Shown here: one piece after another, positions 35,084 through 44,715 of the stretch
Layout: the number at the start of each line of letters is the position of its first letter
Position numbering within the stretch: the stretch's first letter is position 1
DNA from: Rosenbergiella epipactidis
GTDB lineage: Bacteria; Pseudomonadota; Gammaproteobacteria; Enterobacterales; Enterobacteriaceae
Direction of reading: 5' to 3'
Length of the DNA: 64,000 bases
NCBI RefSeq assembly: GCF_018494055.1
Contig: NZ_JABBFQ010000003.1
Span: 186,001 to 250,000, forward strand
Notes under the pieces: model-generated
Databases searched by the model: none
The model's input: only the letters and a program-made list of their open reading frames with translations
What the model was told of the DNA's origin: nothing
Translations under genes and position numbers: made by a program

Positions 35084-35656
35084 ATGGAAATTGGCAATTT
35101 TACTGGGACTGGAATATACATTATTGTAGAGAGGTTGTATGATTTCTTGAGCCCAAAATGGAACAATATTGGAATGTCAAATACCCAAGTGCATAGAGTT
35201 GTTTACCAACTCTATAAAAAGGTAGATGTCTACCTCGATGGTCAAAAAATTGATACCTCGACACTCTCTTTATGGCAAAGGGTTAAAATATTCTCTGGTC
35301 ACCCATTAGTTAAGAATCCTTCGTTAGATAATTCGGCACTCTTTTCACTAGATTACTCTGGTTCAATAATCTTTACCTCACCCTTGAGCTTACCAGGTAT
35401 TCATGAAAAAATTCTTCCAAGATTTATAATGGAAAATTATAGAATCCCTACCGGAAACTTATTCGCTTACGGAACTGATCCAAATCCAACTATACTACTT
35501 TACAAGCGTCTGGAAGCGAGGTTTATAAAAGATAATGGAGGGAGGGGTGATCCTATTTGTGCCGCAAAATACGATAGTCACACGAAACAGATTAAATTCA
35601 TTGACCCTATTAACGAGCTTCCATCGCTGATGAGAGCATTGACTCAATTAAAATAA
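35084..35656 (+). CDS. Orphan protein of unknown function in an AT-rich insert
   Basis: The frame of 190 residues starts at ATG 35084, with GAAGGA 8 bases upstream. An earlier ATG at 35066 lacks a ribosome site. No family is recognised. The protein is soluble-looking, with no signal peptide or membrane helix. The opening is hydrophobic/aromatic (MEIGNFTGTGIYIIVERLY), a middle part has SLDYSGSIIFTSPLSLPG, a Gly-rich turn KDNGGRGDP precedes ICAAKYDS, and the tail is short and basic. Codon use is AT-rich and unlike the neighbours, suggesting horizontal transfer. The next gene begins directly at its stop, so the two are co-transcribed. A toxin, effector or phage-derived role cannot be tested by eye. 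Confidence 0.6.
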   Translation: MEIGNFTGTGIYIIVERLYDFLSPKWNNIGMSNTQVHRVVYQLYKKVDVYLDGQKIDTSTLSLWQRVKIFSGHPLVKNPSLDNSALFSLDYSGSIIFTSPLSLPGIHEKILPRFIMENYRIPTGNLFAYGTDPNPTILLYKRLEARFIKDNGGRGDPICAAKYDSHTKQIKFIDPINELPSLMRALTQLK

Positions 35657-35983
35657 ATGCTTGAGACTCTTATGCAACGGTTACTGGCAGTTTTACGATG
35701 TTACAAACGGACGTTTAGTTATCAGGGGGTTGAAGATAGGGGAGTCTATACGCTCTTTTTACTCCTTCAATCCTCTTGGTTTGCGCTCTACCTAAACACT
35801 CACACCTCCACGCTGAATAAGATCTCTCTATTACCCTTATTATTTTTTTTACTCCCCCTTATATCTTTAGCCAGTCGAAGAATTAATGATGCAGGGTATT
35901 CACACTGGATAATCCTTTTGGTTTTTTTTATTCCCTATTTATTTTTTATTTTTCTCTGTTTTCCAAAAACAGTTGATAAATAG
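35657..35983 (+). CDS. DUF805-like small membrane protein
   Basis: The product is 108 residues from an ATG directly at the preceding stop codon, or 103 from ATG 35672, which has a better-spaced GAGAC. Three hydrophobic segments are visible (YTLFLLLQSSWFALYL, ISLLPLLFFLLPLISLA, WIILLVFFIPYLFFIFLCF). Between the second and third is ASRRINDAGYSHW, matching the DUF805 hallmark R-R-x-x-D-x-G-x-S-x-W. Family members (YhaH, YhaI type) are inner-membrane proteins of unknown function. Base composition matches the orphan gene before it, and both appear to have arrived together. Confidence 0.68.
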   Translation: MLETLMQRLLAVLRCYKRTFSYQGVEDRGVYTLFLLLQSSWFALYLNTHTSTLNKISLLPLLFFLLPLISLASRRINDAGYSHWIILLVFFIPYLFFIFLCFPKTVDK

Positions 35984-36054
35984 CGCCAAGACATTAACAA
36001 ATCGTTATTCTCTCTTTTTCTGCTTGAAAGGCTTAGACGTTAATGAAAAAGATC

Positions 36055-36123
36055 GGCACGGGTTATAGGGGAAGTTAAGAGGGATAGCTAAATACAGAGT
36101 TGTTAATTGAACAAACCCGTGCC
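36055..36123. repeat. 10-base inverted repeat enclosing 49 bases, next to the bepA stop
   Basis: GGCACGGGTT at 36055-36064 is exactly repeated in inverse as AACCCGTGCC at 36114-36123, two bases from the bepA stop. As RNA it would form a long-loop hairpin at the 3' end of the bepA message, but there is no T run. It could alternatively mark an insertion boundary. Confidence 0.5.
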
Positions 36124-36124
36124 A

Positions 36125-37585
36125 TTACCCTTTCTGATATTGCCTGAAGCGCTGCTGTAATAACCGCAGTTGATCGATACGCGCATCATAGCGTTGTTGG
36201 GCGAGGCTGCCGGTCTTCTCTTGACCGCTAGCATCGCTTAAGGCTCTAATCGCTTGGTCAATCTGACCGCTGAGGGCTAATCCTTGGGCTTGGGCAAAGC
36301 GCTGTTCGTTGGTCATCCCTAAATCACCCGTGGCCTTCACCATTAAATCCCACCCAATAGGATCATCTGGATAATTCCATGTATAGCGATTCAACACCTT
36401 AAGGGCATCAGCGGGGCGTTTAGCCTCGAGATAGGCATTGGCTAGGTTAACGCTGATGACGGGGTTAGTCTGATCCGCGGAGGCTGCCGTTAATAATTTC
36501 ACGGCTTGGTCGGGGTGTTTCAGGCCGATATTAACGTCGGTCGCTAAGTCGAGAAACCAAGGGTTGGCCGGTTGTTGGCTGAGTAACTGTGTGACTAAAC
36601 GTTGGGCATTATCGTAACTTTTTGCCTGCATAAACATCACCGCACGGCCATAGGTTGCCGCTAATTTTTCGCGACTATTACCCTTTTCGTATTGGCTTAA
36701 CAGATCGTTTAAAAGGCCATTTTCACGTTCTGATGCATACATCGCCAGAATCCTGACCTTAGCAAAATAAAACCCTTGAGAGGATTGGAGTATCCGATGC
36801 GGCATCTGGTTAGCACGGTTACGTGCATCGGCGAGTCGGCTGTCTGGTAAGGGGTGAGTCAGTAAAATCTCTGGCGGAGCAGTAGAATAGCGCGTTTGGT
36901 CGGCCAATTTTTGAAGGAAATCAGGCATCGCTTGTGGATCGAAGCCTGCACGCTGTAAAACTTGTAAACCGATGCGATCGGCTTCTCGTTCATTTTCTTG
37001 GGTAAAACTAATCATACCCTGCTGGGACCCGGCGAGCGTGCCCGTTAAGGCTGCCATACCGACTTGTGGGTTAGCCATCGCCAATAGAATCGAGCCTAGC
37101 GCGCCTACCCAAGTTAATGGCGCATTACTTTTTTGGTCCGCCATCGCTCGCGCTAAATGACGCTGAGTGACATGCGAAATTTCATGGGCCATCACCGATG
37201 CTAACTGGCTCTCATTATCGGTGTAGCGGAAAAGGGCAGAGTGTAAGACAACGTTGCCACCAAAAAAGGCGAAGGCATTAAGTTTATCGTTTTGGATAAG
37301 AAAGAAATGGAAAGGAGTCTTTACCGACCAAGCATGGGCGACCAATCGTTGACCTAAGCCGTTAATATATTGGGTAAGTAATGGGTCATCGATAAGTGGT
37401 GCGCTACCGCGTAATTGTCGGACGTAGAAATCGCCCATTTGCAGTTCTTGATTGATGGATAGGGTTTCACCGGCGGTGGTGCCCATATCGGGCAAGGTAT
37501 CGGTTACGTCTGCCCTGGCAACACTGTTCCAGCTGAGTAACGCAGCGATCACTGTTGTGACCAGCTTCTTATTGAATAAAGCCAC
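36125..37585 (-). CDS. bepA: Periplasmic metalloprotease/chaperone BepA
   Basis: The M48 zinc protease maintains the outer membrane by helping LptD and BAM assembly and degrading misfolded forms. From GTG 37585 (ribosome site GGGGAGG) the product has 486 residues, against 487 in E. coli, with signal peptide [17 protein letters not shown]...ARA. The longer start at ATG 37612 overlaps the bcp stop but has no ribosome site. The zinc motif is HEISH at about 134-138, with the third ligand Glu in NEREADRIG. The C-terminal half holds TPR repeats ([18 protein letters not shown]). It lies just downstream of bcp and is probably co-transcribed with it. Confidence 0.95.
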   Translation of the reverse strand: MALFNKKLVTTVIAALLSWNSVARADVTDTLPDMGTTAGETLSINQELQMGDFYVRQLRGSAPLIDDPLLTQYINGLGQRLVAHAWSVKTPFHFFLIQNDKLNAFAFFGGNVVLHSALFRYTDNESQLASVMAHEISHVTQRHLARAMADQKSNAPLTWVGALGSILLAMANPQVGMAALTGTLAGSQQGMISFTQENEREADRIGLQVLQRAGFDPQAMPDFLQKLADQTRYSTAPPEILLTHPLPDSRLADARNRANQMPHRILQSSQGFYFAKVRILAMYASERENGLLNDLLSQYEKGNSREKLAATYGRAVMFMQAKSYDNAQRLVTQLLSQQPANPWFLDLATDVNIGLKHPDQAVKLLTAASADQTNPVISVNLANAYLEAKRPADALKVLNRYTWNYPDDPIGWDLMVKATGDLGMTNEQRFAQAQGLALSGQIDQAIRALSDASGQEKTGSLAQQRYDARIDQLRLLQQRFRQYQKG

Positions 37586-37611
37586 TGCGCCTCCCCGCTG
37601 GAACACCGTCA

Positions 37612-38079
37612 TTAATGCGTTTGTACGTAGTCTAAAACGATATCATGGTGGTTCGATGTTTTGAAATTATCAAAAACTTTTTCAACCTGTCCTTTGCCAT
37701 CGATCAAGAAGCTTACGCGGTGGATGCCGTCGTAGGTTTTCCCCATAAAGCTTTTCTCACCCCAAACGCCAAAAGCTTCGCAGACTTTATGATCTTCGTC
37801 GGACAATAGGGTGAAGTTCAGCAACTCTTTCTCGGCAAAGCGCGATAATTTCTCGGGTTTGTCTGTGCTGATGCCTAATACCTGTACGCCAGCACTTTTT
37901 AATGATGACATATTATCCCGCAGACCACAGGCTTGTACGGTACAACCCGGCGTCATTGCCTTAGGATAAAAGTAGACGAGAACACGCTCACCACTAAAGT
38001 CAGATAAACTCACCTCTTCGCCATCTTGGTCGAGTAAAGTAAATTGCGGCGCGGTATCGCCTACAGTTAAAAGGGCCAT
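37612..38079 (-). CDS. bcp: Thiol peroxidase Bcp (atypical 2-Cys/1-Cys peroxiredoxin)
   Basis: The 155-residue peroxiredoxin reduces peroxides with thioredoxin. The peroxidatic Cys46 and resolving Cys51 lie in [14 protein letters not shown]. Further hallmarks are VLVYFYPKA and [30 protein letters not shown] precedes the ATG. It is upstream of bepA in the same direction, and downstream of gcvR by about 150 bases. Confidence 0.96.
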   Translation of the reverse strand: MALLTVGDTAPQFTLLDQDGEEVSLSDFSGERVLVYFYPKAMTPGCTVQACGLRDNMSSLKSAGVQVLGISTDKPEKLSRFAEKELLNFTLLSDEDHKVCEAFGVWGEKSFMGKTYDGIHRVSFLIDGKGQVEKVFDNFKTSNHHDIVLDYVQTH

Positions 38080-38233
38080 ACGTCATCTCCAATCATTGTT
38101 TGCCTAATACTGATGTTAACGATCAGTTTCTACTACTAGATTACGGCGGAAAACGGTTTTTTCAATCGTAAGGATAGAGCCTAATTTTATCTGCTTTCAA
38201 GTTAATTATGCGTGTTACTACAGAAAGAGCGCG

Positions 38234-38797
38234 TTAAAGTCGTTCGGTATCTTGCCGGCCATCGGCTTGCAACGTTCCCTGTGCCGATAACTCAATGCAA
38301 AGCTGCTGAAAATTTTTCTCCAAATCTGCCAAGGCTTGAGCCGAACTGCCATAAGCGTGGATTCGAATCGAGAGCATCGCTGGGGTACCGGGCTGGGCGC
38401 GGGTCATTAATTCCGCGATATGCATACGATGATGGGTAAGCAGCGCGGTAAAGCGTTCAATAATACGAGGCGAGTCAGGGACTTCGACGGCAAGTGAAAA
38501 GCCTTCATGACGCACTGGCGTGGAGCCCGTAGGGGTGCGCTTCATCACGATTAATAATTCCAGTTCCGCGCCTTTAATCGGCAAGGTCGATTCGATCATG
38601 TTGATGGCATTAGCCGAGCCAGACAGCAACATCACAAAAGTAAACTCCCCGCCCAGTAGAGCCAGTCGGCTATCTTCGATATTACAGCCACATTGGCTAA
38701 CATGGCGGGTGATAGTATTGACGATTCCCGCCCGGTCGCTGCCGAGTGCGGTGATGACTAAATGCACAGGTGAGGATGACAATGTGATATTTCCCAA
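38234..38797 (-). CDS. gcvR: Glycine cleavage system transcriptional repressor GcvR
   Basis: The 187-residue protein has two ACT domains: VHLVITALGSDRAGIVNTITRHV with NIEDSRLALLGGEFTFVMLLSG, then SLAVEVPDSPRIIERFTALL with MHIAELMTRAQPG. GcvR binds GcvA when glycine is scarce and blocks gcvTHP activation. The start is unusual: no ATG exists near the conserved N-terminus. TTG 38797 is the longest option, and TTG 38785 has a GGGA upstream at usable distance. At the position of the E. coli ATG the codon is ATC. It is divergent from dapA. Confidence 0.9.
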   Translation of the reverse strand: MGNITLSSSPVHLVITALGSDRAGIVNTITRHVSQCGCNIEDSRLALLGGEFTFVMLLSGSANAINMIESTLPIKGAELELLIVMKRTPTGSTPVRHEGFSLAVEVPDSPRIIERFTALLTHHRMHIAELMTRAQPGTPAMLSIRIHAYGSSAQALADLEKNFQQLCIELSAQGTLQADGRQDTERL

Positions 38798-38832
38798 TGT
38801 TTTACTAATTATCTTAAGGTAAACATAAAAAA

Positions 38833-38850
38833 AACTGCTGACAAGCAGTT
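38833..38850 (-). terminator. Terminator-like hairpin in the gcvR leader
   Basis: AACTGCT pairs with AGCAGTT around four bases and, on the minus strand, is followed by a T run that ends about 30 bases before the gcvR start. If gcvR is transcribed from inside the dapA side, this would attenuate it. Otherwise it blocks incoming antisense transcription. Confidence 0.5.
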
Positions 38851-38924
38851 GAGTGCATTCACTGTCTTGCTTTTAGTGTGATTGACACCTTACCATGAAG
38901 ACCTTGGGAAATGAGGGGATAGCT

Positions 38925-39803
38925 ATGTTTACCGGAAGTATTGTTGCACTCGTCACACCGATGGACGAAAACGAGCAAGTTTGTGAGAGCAGCCTTAAAA
39001 AATTAATCGATTACCACATTGATAGTGGCACTTCTGCGATCGTTGCCGTTGGCACGACAGGTGAATCGGCAACCTTAACCCACGACGAGCATATCGACGT
39101 TGTCTTGCGTACCGTCGAATTGGCAGACGGACGTATCCCAGTTATTGCTGGAACCGGTACGAATGCTACCGCTGAAGGCATCGCGTTGACACAGCGTCTC
39201 GAAAAAAGCGGCGTAGTTGGCTGTTTGACCGTTGTGCCTTATTATAACCGTCCAACGCAAGAGGGCATTTTCCAACATTTTAAAGCGATTGCACAGAGTA
39301 CCGATTTACCGCAATTACTCTATAATGTGCCCGGGCGGACAGGCTGTGATATGTTGCCTGAAACGGTCGCACGTCTTGCCGAAATAAAAAATATTATCGG
39401 AATTAAAGAGGCGACAGGGAACTTATCTCGCGTTAGTCAGATCCAAGCGTTGACCAAAGAAGATTTTATTTTACTTAGTGGTGATGATGAAACAGCGTTA
39501 GACTTTATGCAGTTGGGGGGGCAGGGCGTTATTTCAGTAACCTCGAATGTGGCGGCACGGGAAATGGCACAACTCTGTGCACTGGCTGCCACGGGACAAT
39601 TTACTGAGGCACGTGCCTTAAACCAACGACTCATGGCGCTTCATCAGCACTTATTTTATGAACCAAATCCTATCCCAGTGAAATGGGTGGCTAAACAGCT
39701 GGGATTGATCGCAAATGATACCTTGCGTCTGCCTATGACACCGTTATCGGCAACTTCAGAGCCGATACTGTTACAGGCGATTCGTGATGCAGGACTGCGA
39801 TAA
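38925..39803 (+). CDS. dapA: 4-hydroxy-tetrahydrodipicolinate synthase
   Basis: The 292-residue enzyme condenses pyruvate with aspartate semialdehyde, the first committed step to diaminopimelate and lysine. ATG 38925 ([14 protein letters not shown], ribosome site GAGGGGA) matches E. coli and is preferred over ATG 38895. Active-site residues are Thr44-Thr45 in VGTTGES, Tyr107, Tyr133 in [10 protein letters not shown] and Schiff-base Lys161 in GIKEATG. It is followed by bamC after 14 bases, the conserved dapA-bamC operon. Confidence 0.97.
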   Translation: MFTGSIVALVTPMDENEQVCESSLKKLIDYHIDSGTSAIVAVGTTGESATLTHDEHIDVVLRTVELADGRIPVIAGTGTNATAEGIALTQRLEKSGVVGCLTVVPYYNRPTQEGIFQHFKAIAQSTDLPQLLYNVPGRTGCDMLPETVARLAEIKNIIGIKEATGNLSRVSQIQALTKEDFILLSGDDETALDFMQLGGQGVISVTSNVAAREMAQLCALAATGQFTEARALNQRLMALHQHLFYEPNPIPVKWVAKQLGLIANDTLRLPMTPLSATSEPILLQAIRDAGLR

Positions 39804-39817
39804 GTTAGGGAGATTTA

Positions 39818-40849
39818 ATGGCTTACTCAGTTAAAAATTCGGCGGTAGTAAAGGTTGCTGGATTATCCGTCGCAATGCTATTAGCGGGTTGTTCGCATGA
39901 TCAACACTACAAGCGCGAAGTGAATGGCAATGAAGAATATCTCGATGCGCCAGCACTGAGCCAATTGAATGTTCCTCAGGGAATGATTCTACCGCTCGAA
40001 TCCGCAAACTATGCCGTTCCGCAAGGACGTGCGCAAGGGGCAGTTGGTAAGCAATTAGATATTCGCCCACCGGTTCAGGCTCTGTCTTTGCTGAACGGTA
40101 GCCGTGCGCAATTCCAAGGCACCACCGGGATGTTGCAAATTGCCAATACGGGAAGCTCTTTATGGGGGCAAACGGTCGCGGCGCTGCAAGCGAACAAATT
40201 TGCCATTGCTCAACAAGATGATGCTCGTCAGCAACTCACCACTGATTGGATTTCTTGGAACCGCCAAGACGAAGATCACCAATACCGTGGTCGCTACCAG
40301 GTTGCAGTCGTCGCTCAAGGCTATGAGCAAACCTTGATGGTTAAGCCAATTGCCTTAGAACAGAAAGGCCAAGCGGTCACCAGCAACACTGAAATTCAGC
40401 GTTACACCGCTCAGTTACTTAACGATATCTCAGCGCAGCTGAATACCGCAGAAACTGATCGTCTGAACGCGGCAGCGGCTAATCGCGCTGGCAGTGTTGA
40501 TGTACAAAGCGGTGCCGATGAGACAGGGTTACCTAACTTAATCGTGCGTGCACCTTTTGATGTGACGTGGCAGCGTCTGCCTAAAGCGTTGCCGCTTGCG
40601 GGTATGACGATTTCTGACAGCAACCGTGCAGACGGTAGCTTGCAGCTGAGCTACAGTGATCTGAGCAGCAGCCAATGGGCCGCACTGGGAGCGAAAGATC
40701 CTGAGCTAGCAGAAGGTAAATATAAACTGCAAGTGGGTGATCTGGATAACCGCAGTAGCCTGCAGTTTATCGATCCTAAAGGGCATATCCTCACGCAATC
40801 GCAAAATGATGCGTTGGTCGCTGTGTTACAAGCCGCCTTTAATAAATAA
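39818..40849 (+). CDS. bamC: Outer membrane assembly lipoprotein BamC
   Basis: The 343-residue lipoprotein has lipobox LLAG-Cys25. After an unstructured segment containing YLDAPALSQLNVPQGM and LPLESANYAVP, which in E. coli binds BamD, two helix-grip domains follow (about 100-215 and 225-340, the second opening LIVRAPFDVTWQRLPKAL). It is a subunit of the BAM complex that inserts beta-barrel proteins. It is co-transcribed with dapA and ends at a strong terminator. Confidence 0.95.
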   Translation: MAYSVKNSAVVKVAGLSVAMLLAGCSHDQHYKREVNGNEEYLDAPALSQLNVPQGMILPLESANYAVPQGRAQGAVGKQLDIRPPVQALSLLNGSRAQFQGTTGMLQIANTGSSLWGQTVAALQANKFAIAQQDDARQQLTTDWISWNRQDEDHQYRGRYQVAVVAQGYEQTLMVKPIALEQKGQAVTSNTEIQRYTAQLLNDISAQLNTAETDRLNAAAANRAGSVDVQSGADETGLPNLIVRAPFDVTWQRLPKALPLAGMTISDSNRADGSLQLSYSDLSSSQWAALGAKDPELAEGKYKLQVGDLDNRSSLQFIDPKGHILTQSQNDALVAVLQAAFNK

Positions 40850-40858
40850 ATATGTCAT

Positions 40859-40884
40859 AGGCCGGAAATTTCCGGCCTTTTTTT
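40859..40884 (+). terminator. Intrinsic terminator of dapA-bamC
   Basis: AGGCCGGAAA pairs perfectly with TTTCCGGCCT and is followed by a run of seven T, 10 bases after the bamC stop. Confidence 0.85.
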
Positions 40885-40913
40885 ATTTAATTTTGGCATA
40901 ATAGCGCCCAGCA

Positions 40914-40929
40914 AGGTAAACGATTGCGT
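40914..40929. promoter_or_regulatory. Probable PurR operator upstream of purC
   Basis: AGGTAAACGATTGCGT matches the PurR consensus ACGCAAACGTTTGCGT at 13 of 16 positions, with an intact AAACG core and right arm. It lies 64 bases before purC, downstream of a possible -10 element (CATAATAG). The left arm is weak. Confidence 0.65.
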
Positions 40930-40992
40930 AGTGATAGATTCAGACGCTGCGCAGAGTCATTTTCAGAGTCGACCATGAGTGGAGTTAACAAG

Positions 40993-41706
40993 ATGCAAAA
41001 GCAAGCTGAGCTGTATCGCGGAAAAGCAAAAACAGTGTATAGCACCGAGAACCCGGACCTGCTAATTCTGGAATTCCGCAATGATACATCAGCCGGAGAC
41101 GGAGCGCGTATTGAGCAGTTTGACCGTAAAGGAATGGTCAATAATAAATTTAACCATTTTATCATGGAAAAATTAGCACAAGCCGGTATCCCAACGCAGA
41201 TGGAAGCGTTACTGTCAGACACTGAAGCCCTTGTGAAAAAACTCGATATGGTGCCTGTGGAATGCGTTGTCCGTAACCGCGCAGCAGGCTCATTGGTCAA
41301 GCGTTTAGGCGTAGAAGAAGGGCGGGTATTAACGCCACCGCTGTTCGACCTCTTCCTGAAAGATGATGCTCATCATGATCCGATGATCAACGAATCCTAT
41401 TGTGTCACTTTTGGCTGGGTCAGCCCTGAACATCTAGCGCGTATGCGTGAATTGACGCTGAAAGCCAACCAAGTACTGACCGACTTATTTGACCAAGCGG
41501 GTCTGATTCTGGTCGATTTCAAGCTTGAGTTTGGACTGTTCAACGGCGAAGTGGTCCTGGGTGATGAATTCTCCCCCGATGGCGCGCGTCTTTGGGATAA
41601 AGAAACATTAGATAAAATGGATAAAGACCGTTTCCGTCAGAGCCTTGGTGGCGTGGTAGAAGCCTATGAAGTGGTCGCTCAACGTCTTGGCGTAACCTTA
41701 GACTAA
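40993..41706 (+). CDS. purC: SAICAR synthetase
   Basis: The 237-residue ATP-dependent ligase joins CAIR and aspartate. It starts at ATG 40993 ([18 protein letters not shown]), as in E. coli, with GGAG upstream. Motifs include [70 protein letters not shown]. It stands alone behind a PurR-like site and ends at a hairpin. Confidence 0.97.
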   Translation: MQKQAELYRGKAKTVYSTENPDLLILEFRNDTSAGDGARIEQFDRKGMVNNKFNHFIMEKLAQAGIPTQMEALLSDTEALVKKLDMVPVECVVRNRAAGSLVKRLGVEEGRVLTPPLFDLFLKDDAHHDPMINESYCVTFGWVSPEHLARMRELTLKANQVLTDLFDQAGLILVDFKLEFGLFNGEVVLGDEFSPDGARLWDKETLDKMDKDRFRQSLGGVVEAYEVVAQRLGVTLD

Positions 41707-41713
41707 TGATTTG

Positions 41714-41740
41714 AGCACTCGCTACCCCTCGGCGAGTGCT
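41714..41740 (+). terminator. Hairpin after purC
   Basis: AGCACTCGC pairs with GCGAGTGCT around a nine-base loop, 8 bases past the purC stop. The following tract is CT-rich rather than a T run. Confidence 0.55.
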
Positions 41741-41848
41741 ATCCTTCCTTCCCATCCCCTTCAGCAACTTTAGTTTTTCTACTGGTTATCTCCGCGTACT
41801 GCGATTACTATTTATCATTATACGATAATAGAGATGGAGAGGTGTGCT

Positions 41849-42721
41849 ATGCGTTGGCAAGGACGTAGAGAGAGTGACAATGTAGAAGACCGTCGTGGCG
41901 ATAGTCCAACGTCAACTGGCGGGGGTTCTGGTTTTCGTATCCCAGCAGGTAAGGGCGGAATTGTACTCTTAATCGTAGTCGTGGTAGCTGGCTACTATGG
42001 TTACGACCTAACTCCCCTACTCGGTGGCAGTGGTGGGCAAAGCACCTCCGTGAGCCAGTCGCACACGCCAGCTCCCGCGAATAGCGACGATGCTCAAGCC
42101 GCTAAATTTACCTCAGTGATCCTCGCCTCGACAGAAGATACCTGGGGCGAGATTTTCCAGAAGATGGGCAAGCAGTATCAAGCGCCGAAATTAGTGATGT
42201 ACCGTAACGCCACCCGCACGGGCTGCGGCACGGGTCAATCCGTTATGGGACCGTTCTACTGTCCCGCCGACAAAACTGTTTATATCGATCTCTCTTTCTA
42301 TGATGAGATGAAGAATAAGCTGGGCGCAGACGGCGACTTTGCACAAGGTTATGTGATTGCGCACGAAGTCGGCCACCACGTGCAAAACCTTCTTGGGATT
42401 GAAAGCAAGGTCCGTCAACAAATGCAGCAAGGCTCGCAAACCGATGCCAATCGTCTGTCTGTAAAACTCGAACTGCAAGCTGACTGCTTTGCCGGGGTCT
42501 GGGGCCATTACATGCAGCAGAAAAATGTTTTAGAAACCGGTGATCTGCAAGAAGCCTTAAATGCGGCACAAGCCATCGGTGACGATAAGCTTCAACAGCA
42601 AAGCCAAGGGCGTGTCGTGCCGGATAGCTTTACTCACGGAACCTCACAGCAACGTTACAGCTGGTTTAAACGTGGATTCGACAGCGGCGAACCGGGCCAA
42701 TGTAATACCTTTGCTGGGTAG
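41849..42721 (+). CDS. ypfJ: YpfJ family neutral zinc metallopeptidase-like protein
   Basis: The 290-residue protein starts at ATG 41849 ([18 protein letters not shown]) with GAGGTG upstream. A short charged head is followed by one membrane helix ([19 protein letters not shown]) and a linker rich in Ser, Thr and Pro. The zinc-type domain has [20 protein letters not shown] and the HExxH motif [13 protein letters not shown], with [15 protein letters not shown] after it as likely further ligands. The PF04228 family has no established substrate. It precedes tmcA with 6 bases between and is probably co-transcribed with tmcA and ypfH. Confidence 0.88.
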   Translation: MRWQGRRESDNVEDRRGDSPTSTGGGSGFRIPAGKGGIVLLIVVVVAGYYGYDLTPLLGGSGGQSTSVSQSHTPAPANSDDAQAAKFTSVILASTEDTWGEIFQKMGKQYQAPKLVMYRNATRTGCGTGQSVMGPFYCPADKTVYIDLSFYDEMKNKLGADGDFAQGYVIAHEVGHHVQNLLGIESKVRQQMQQGSQTDANRLSVKLELQADCFAGVWGHYMQQKNVLETGDLQEALNAAQAIGDDKLQQQSQGRVVPDSFTHGTSQQRYSWFKRGFDSGEPGQCNTFAG

Positions 42722-42727
42722 TTGAGT

Positions 42728-44680
42728 ATGCAGTCTGCGTTTATCGCTGAACAAATGCGTCGCAAGGGGTTGCGGCGCATTTGTGTGATAAGCGGTTCAC
42801 AGCCATTTCGCGATAGGGCGACATTACAGTGGCAAGCGGCGTATCCCGGTGACTGGCTTCGTGTTGCCACAGCGGCCACCGGCCATGCTGACGAGTATCT
42901 CGCCCAGCGTGCGCAGCAATTTCTCGGCCAGGAATGGCTACATGCTATTTATGATGCCTCGCAAGGTCTTCACCTCGAGACATTGGCGGCGCTGGCGGGC
43001 ACCTTAGTGGCAGGCAGTTGGCTGGTTCTGCTGTTACCTGAATCCTCTGCACAACAGCCGCTGATCGATGTCGATAGCCTGCGTTGGGCGGAGTGCCAAC
43101 AGCCGATTGCTACACCGATCTTTTACCGCCATTTATGGCGTCAACTCCTTAGTGATAGATCTCACCTCATCTGGCGTGAGGGCGAGCCAGCGCCAACCGA
43201 CTCACCACTGATGATGCCCGATTGGACGCCGCAAGGTGGACAAGCGCAGCAAGCGATTATTGAAGCGTTACGGCAGTTGCCGGCGGGTAACTACAGTGTG
43301 ACGGCGCCACGGGGCCGCGGCAAATCCGCCTTAGGGGGAATGTTAGCCGCCTTGGAACCGCCTTGTTTGATCACGGGCCCTGCCAAAGTGGCAACGGCCG
43401 TGATGGCGCGTCACGCGGGGGAGCACTACCATTTTCAGGCGCCTGACGCCATCTTAGCGGCAGAGGATACTGGCACATGGCAGTGGCTGATTATTGATGA
43501 AGCCGCATCGCTGCCGACCCCTCAGCTACACGCTTTGATTGCCCGCTTTCCTCGCTGTTTATTACTGACCACGACGGAAGGGTACGAAGGGACCGGGCAG
43601 GGCTTTTTATTGAAATTTGCCGCATCGGGAGCAGTGACGAAGCATTATACCCTGACCACGCCACAGCGCTATTCGGCTCACGATCCACTGGAAAGCTTTA
43701 TTGAACGATTATTGGTGTTACGCGATCGTCCTGCATCGGTGGTGAAACCCTCTTGCGAGCTGTCACTGCGCGTCTATCAACCAGAAGATTGGCAGCAGCA
43801 CCCGGTGTTAGCCACGACGACATTTCAACTGCTACAATCCGCGCACTATCGTACGACGCCTATTGATTTACGTCGTATGATGGATGCCCCACAGTGCGGT
43901 TACTGGCAAATGGTCGACGATCAGTGCTGTTATGGCGCGCTGGGGTGGGTAGAAGAAGGTGAGCAGTCAGCCGAACTTGCCCAAGCAGTATGGCGCGGCG
44001 AAAGGCGGCCTCGTGGTAATTTAGTGGCACAGTCGTTAGCCGCTCACAGTCGTTTTCCCCAAGCGATGTTGCTGGCAAGTCGACGAATTAGCCGTATCGC
44101 AGTCAGTCAATCGTTGCGCCGTCAGGGTATTGGCCACCGGTTGGTTGCAGCGTTACGGCAGAGCAGCCAAGATAAGGATTTTCTTTCTGTCAGCTTTGGC
44201 TATACGCCAGCGTTGTGGCAGTTTTGGCAGCGCTGTGGTTTCCAGCTGGTAAGAATGGGGACTCAACGTGAAGCGAGCAGCGGATGTTATGCTGCCATGG
44301 CGATCGCTCCGCTTACCGAGGCAGGGCAGCAGTTATGTGAGCAGGCCGTGGCGCATTTTCAGCGAGACTGGCCGATCCAGCAAGCGCGTTATTCGCCAGA
44401 ACTCTCGCTAAATGAACAATCCAGTGGAGATCCTTTATTTTCTGCCGACGATTATCAGGAACTGGTTGGCTTCGCGCAGGCGCATCGTCCGTTGAGTGTT
44501 AGCTTCCCCGCACTTTGGCGGGCGTGGCAATGCTATCCCCATTTAGTATTTGGGCAATATTTACAGCATTGTTTACATTCCCCACAGCTTCCCGCTGGCT
44601 GGAGTCGTAAACAGTGGCTGGTTCAATTACGCCGTGAAACGGCAGAATTTTTAACACTTTTACCTGATACGTCGTGTTAA
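42728..44680 (+). CDS. tmcA: tRNA(Met) cytidine acetyltransferase TmcA
   Basis: The 650-residue enzyme makes N4-acetylcytidine at the wobble base of elongator tRNA-Met. Domain order is an N-terminal DUF1726 region, then an ATPase/RNA-helicase-like module with Walker A-type APRGRGKSALGG and Walker B-type WLIIDEAASLPTPQL. The GNAT domain carries ISRIAVSQSLRRQGIGHRLV, and a C-terminal tRNA-binding part follows. ATG 42728 is preferred over a TTG two codons earlier. The stop overlaps the region before ypfH. E. coli TmcA is 671 residues, so this is full length. Confidence 0.94.
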   Translation: MQSAFIAEQMRRKGLRRICVISGSQPFRDRATLQWQAAYPGDWLRVATAATGHADEYLAQRAQQFLGQEWLHAIYDASQGLHLETLAALAGTLVAGSWLVLLLPESSAQQPLIDVDSLRWAECQQPIATPIFYRHLWRQLLSDRSHLIWREGEPAPTDSPLMMPDWTPQGGQAQQAIIEALRQLPAGNYSVTAPRGRGKSALGGMLAALEPPCLITGPAKVATAVMARHAGEHYHFQAPDAILAAEDTGTWQWLIIDEAASLPTPQLHALIARFPRCLLLTTTEGYEGTGQGFLLKFAASGAVTKHYTLTTPQRYSAHDPLESFIERLLVLRDRPASVVKPSCELSLRVYQPEDWQQHPVLATTTFQLLQSAHYRTTPIDLRRMMDAPQCGYWQMVDDQCCYGALGWVEEGEQSAELAQAVWRGERRPRGNLVAQSLAAHSRFPQAMLLASRRISRIAVSQSLRRQGIGHRLVAALRQSSQDKDFLSVSFGYTPALWQFWQRCGFQLVRMGTQREASSGCYAAMAIAPLTEAGQQLCEQAVAHFQRDWPIQQARYSPELSLNEQSSGDPLFSADDYQELVGFAQAHRPLSVSFPALWRAWQCYPHLVFGQYLQHCLHSPQLPAGWSRKQWLVQLRRETAEFLTLLPDTSC

Positions 44681-44715
44681 CCGACTCAGGATGGATTGCC
44701 AGAGAGAGGTCATTT

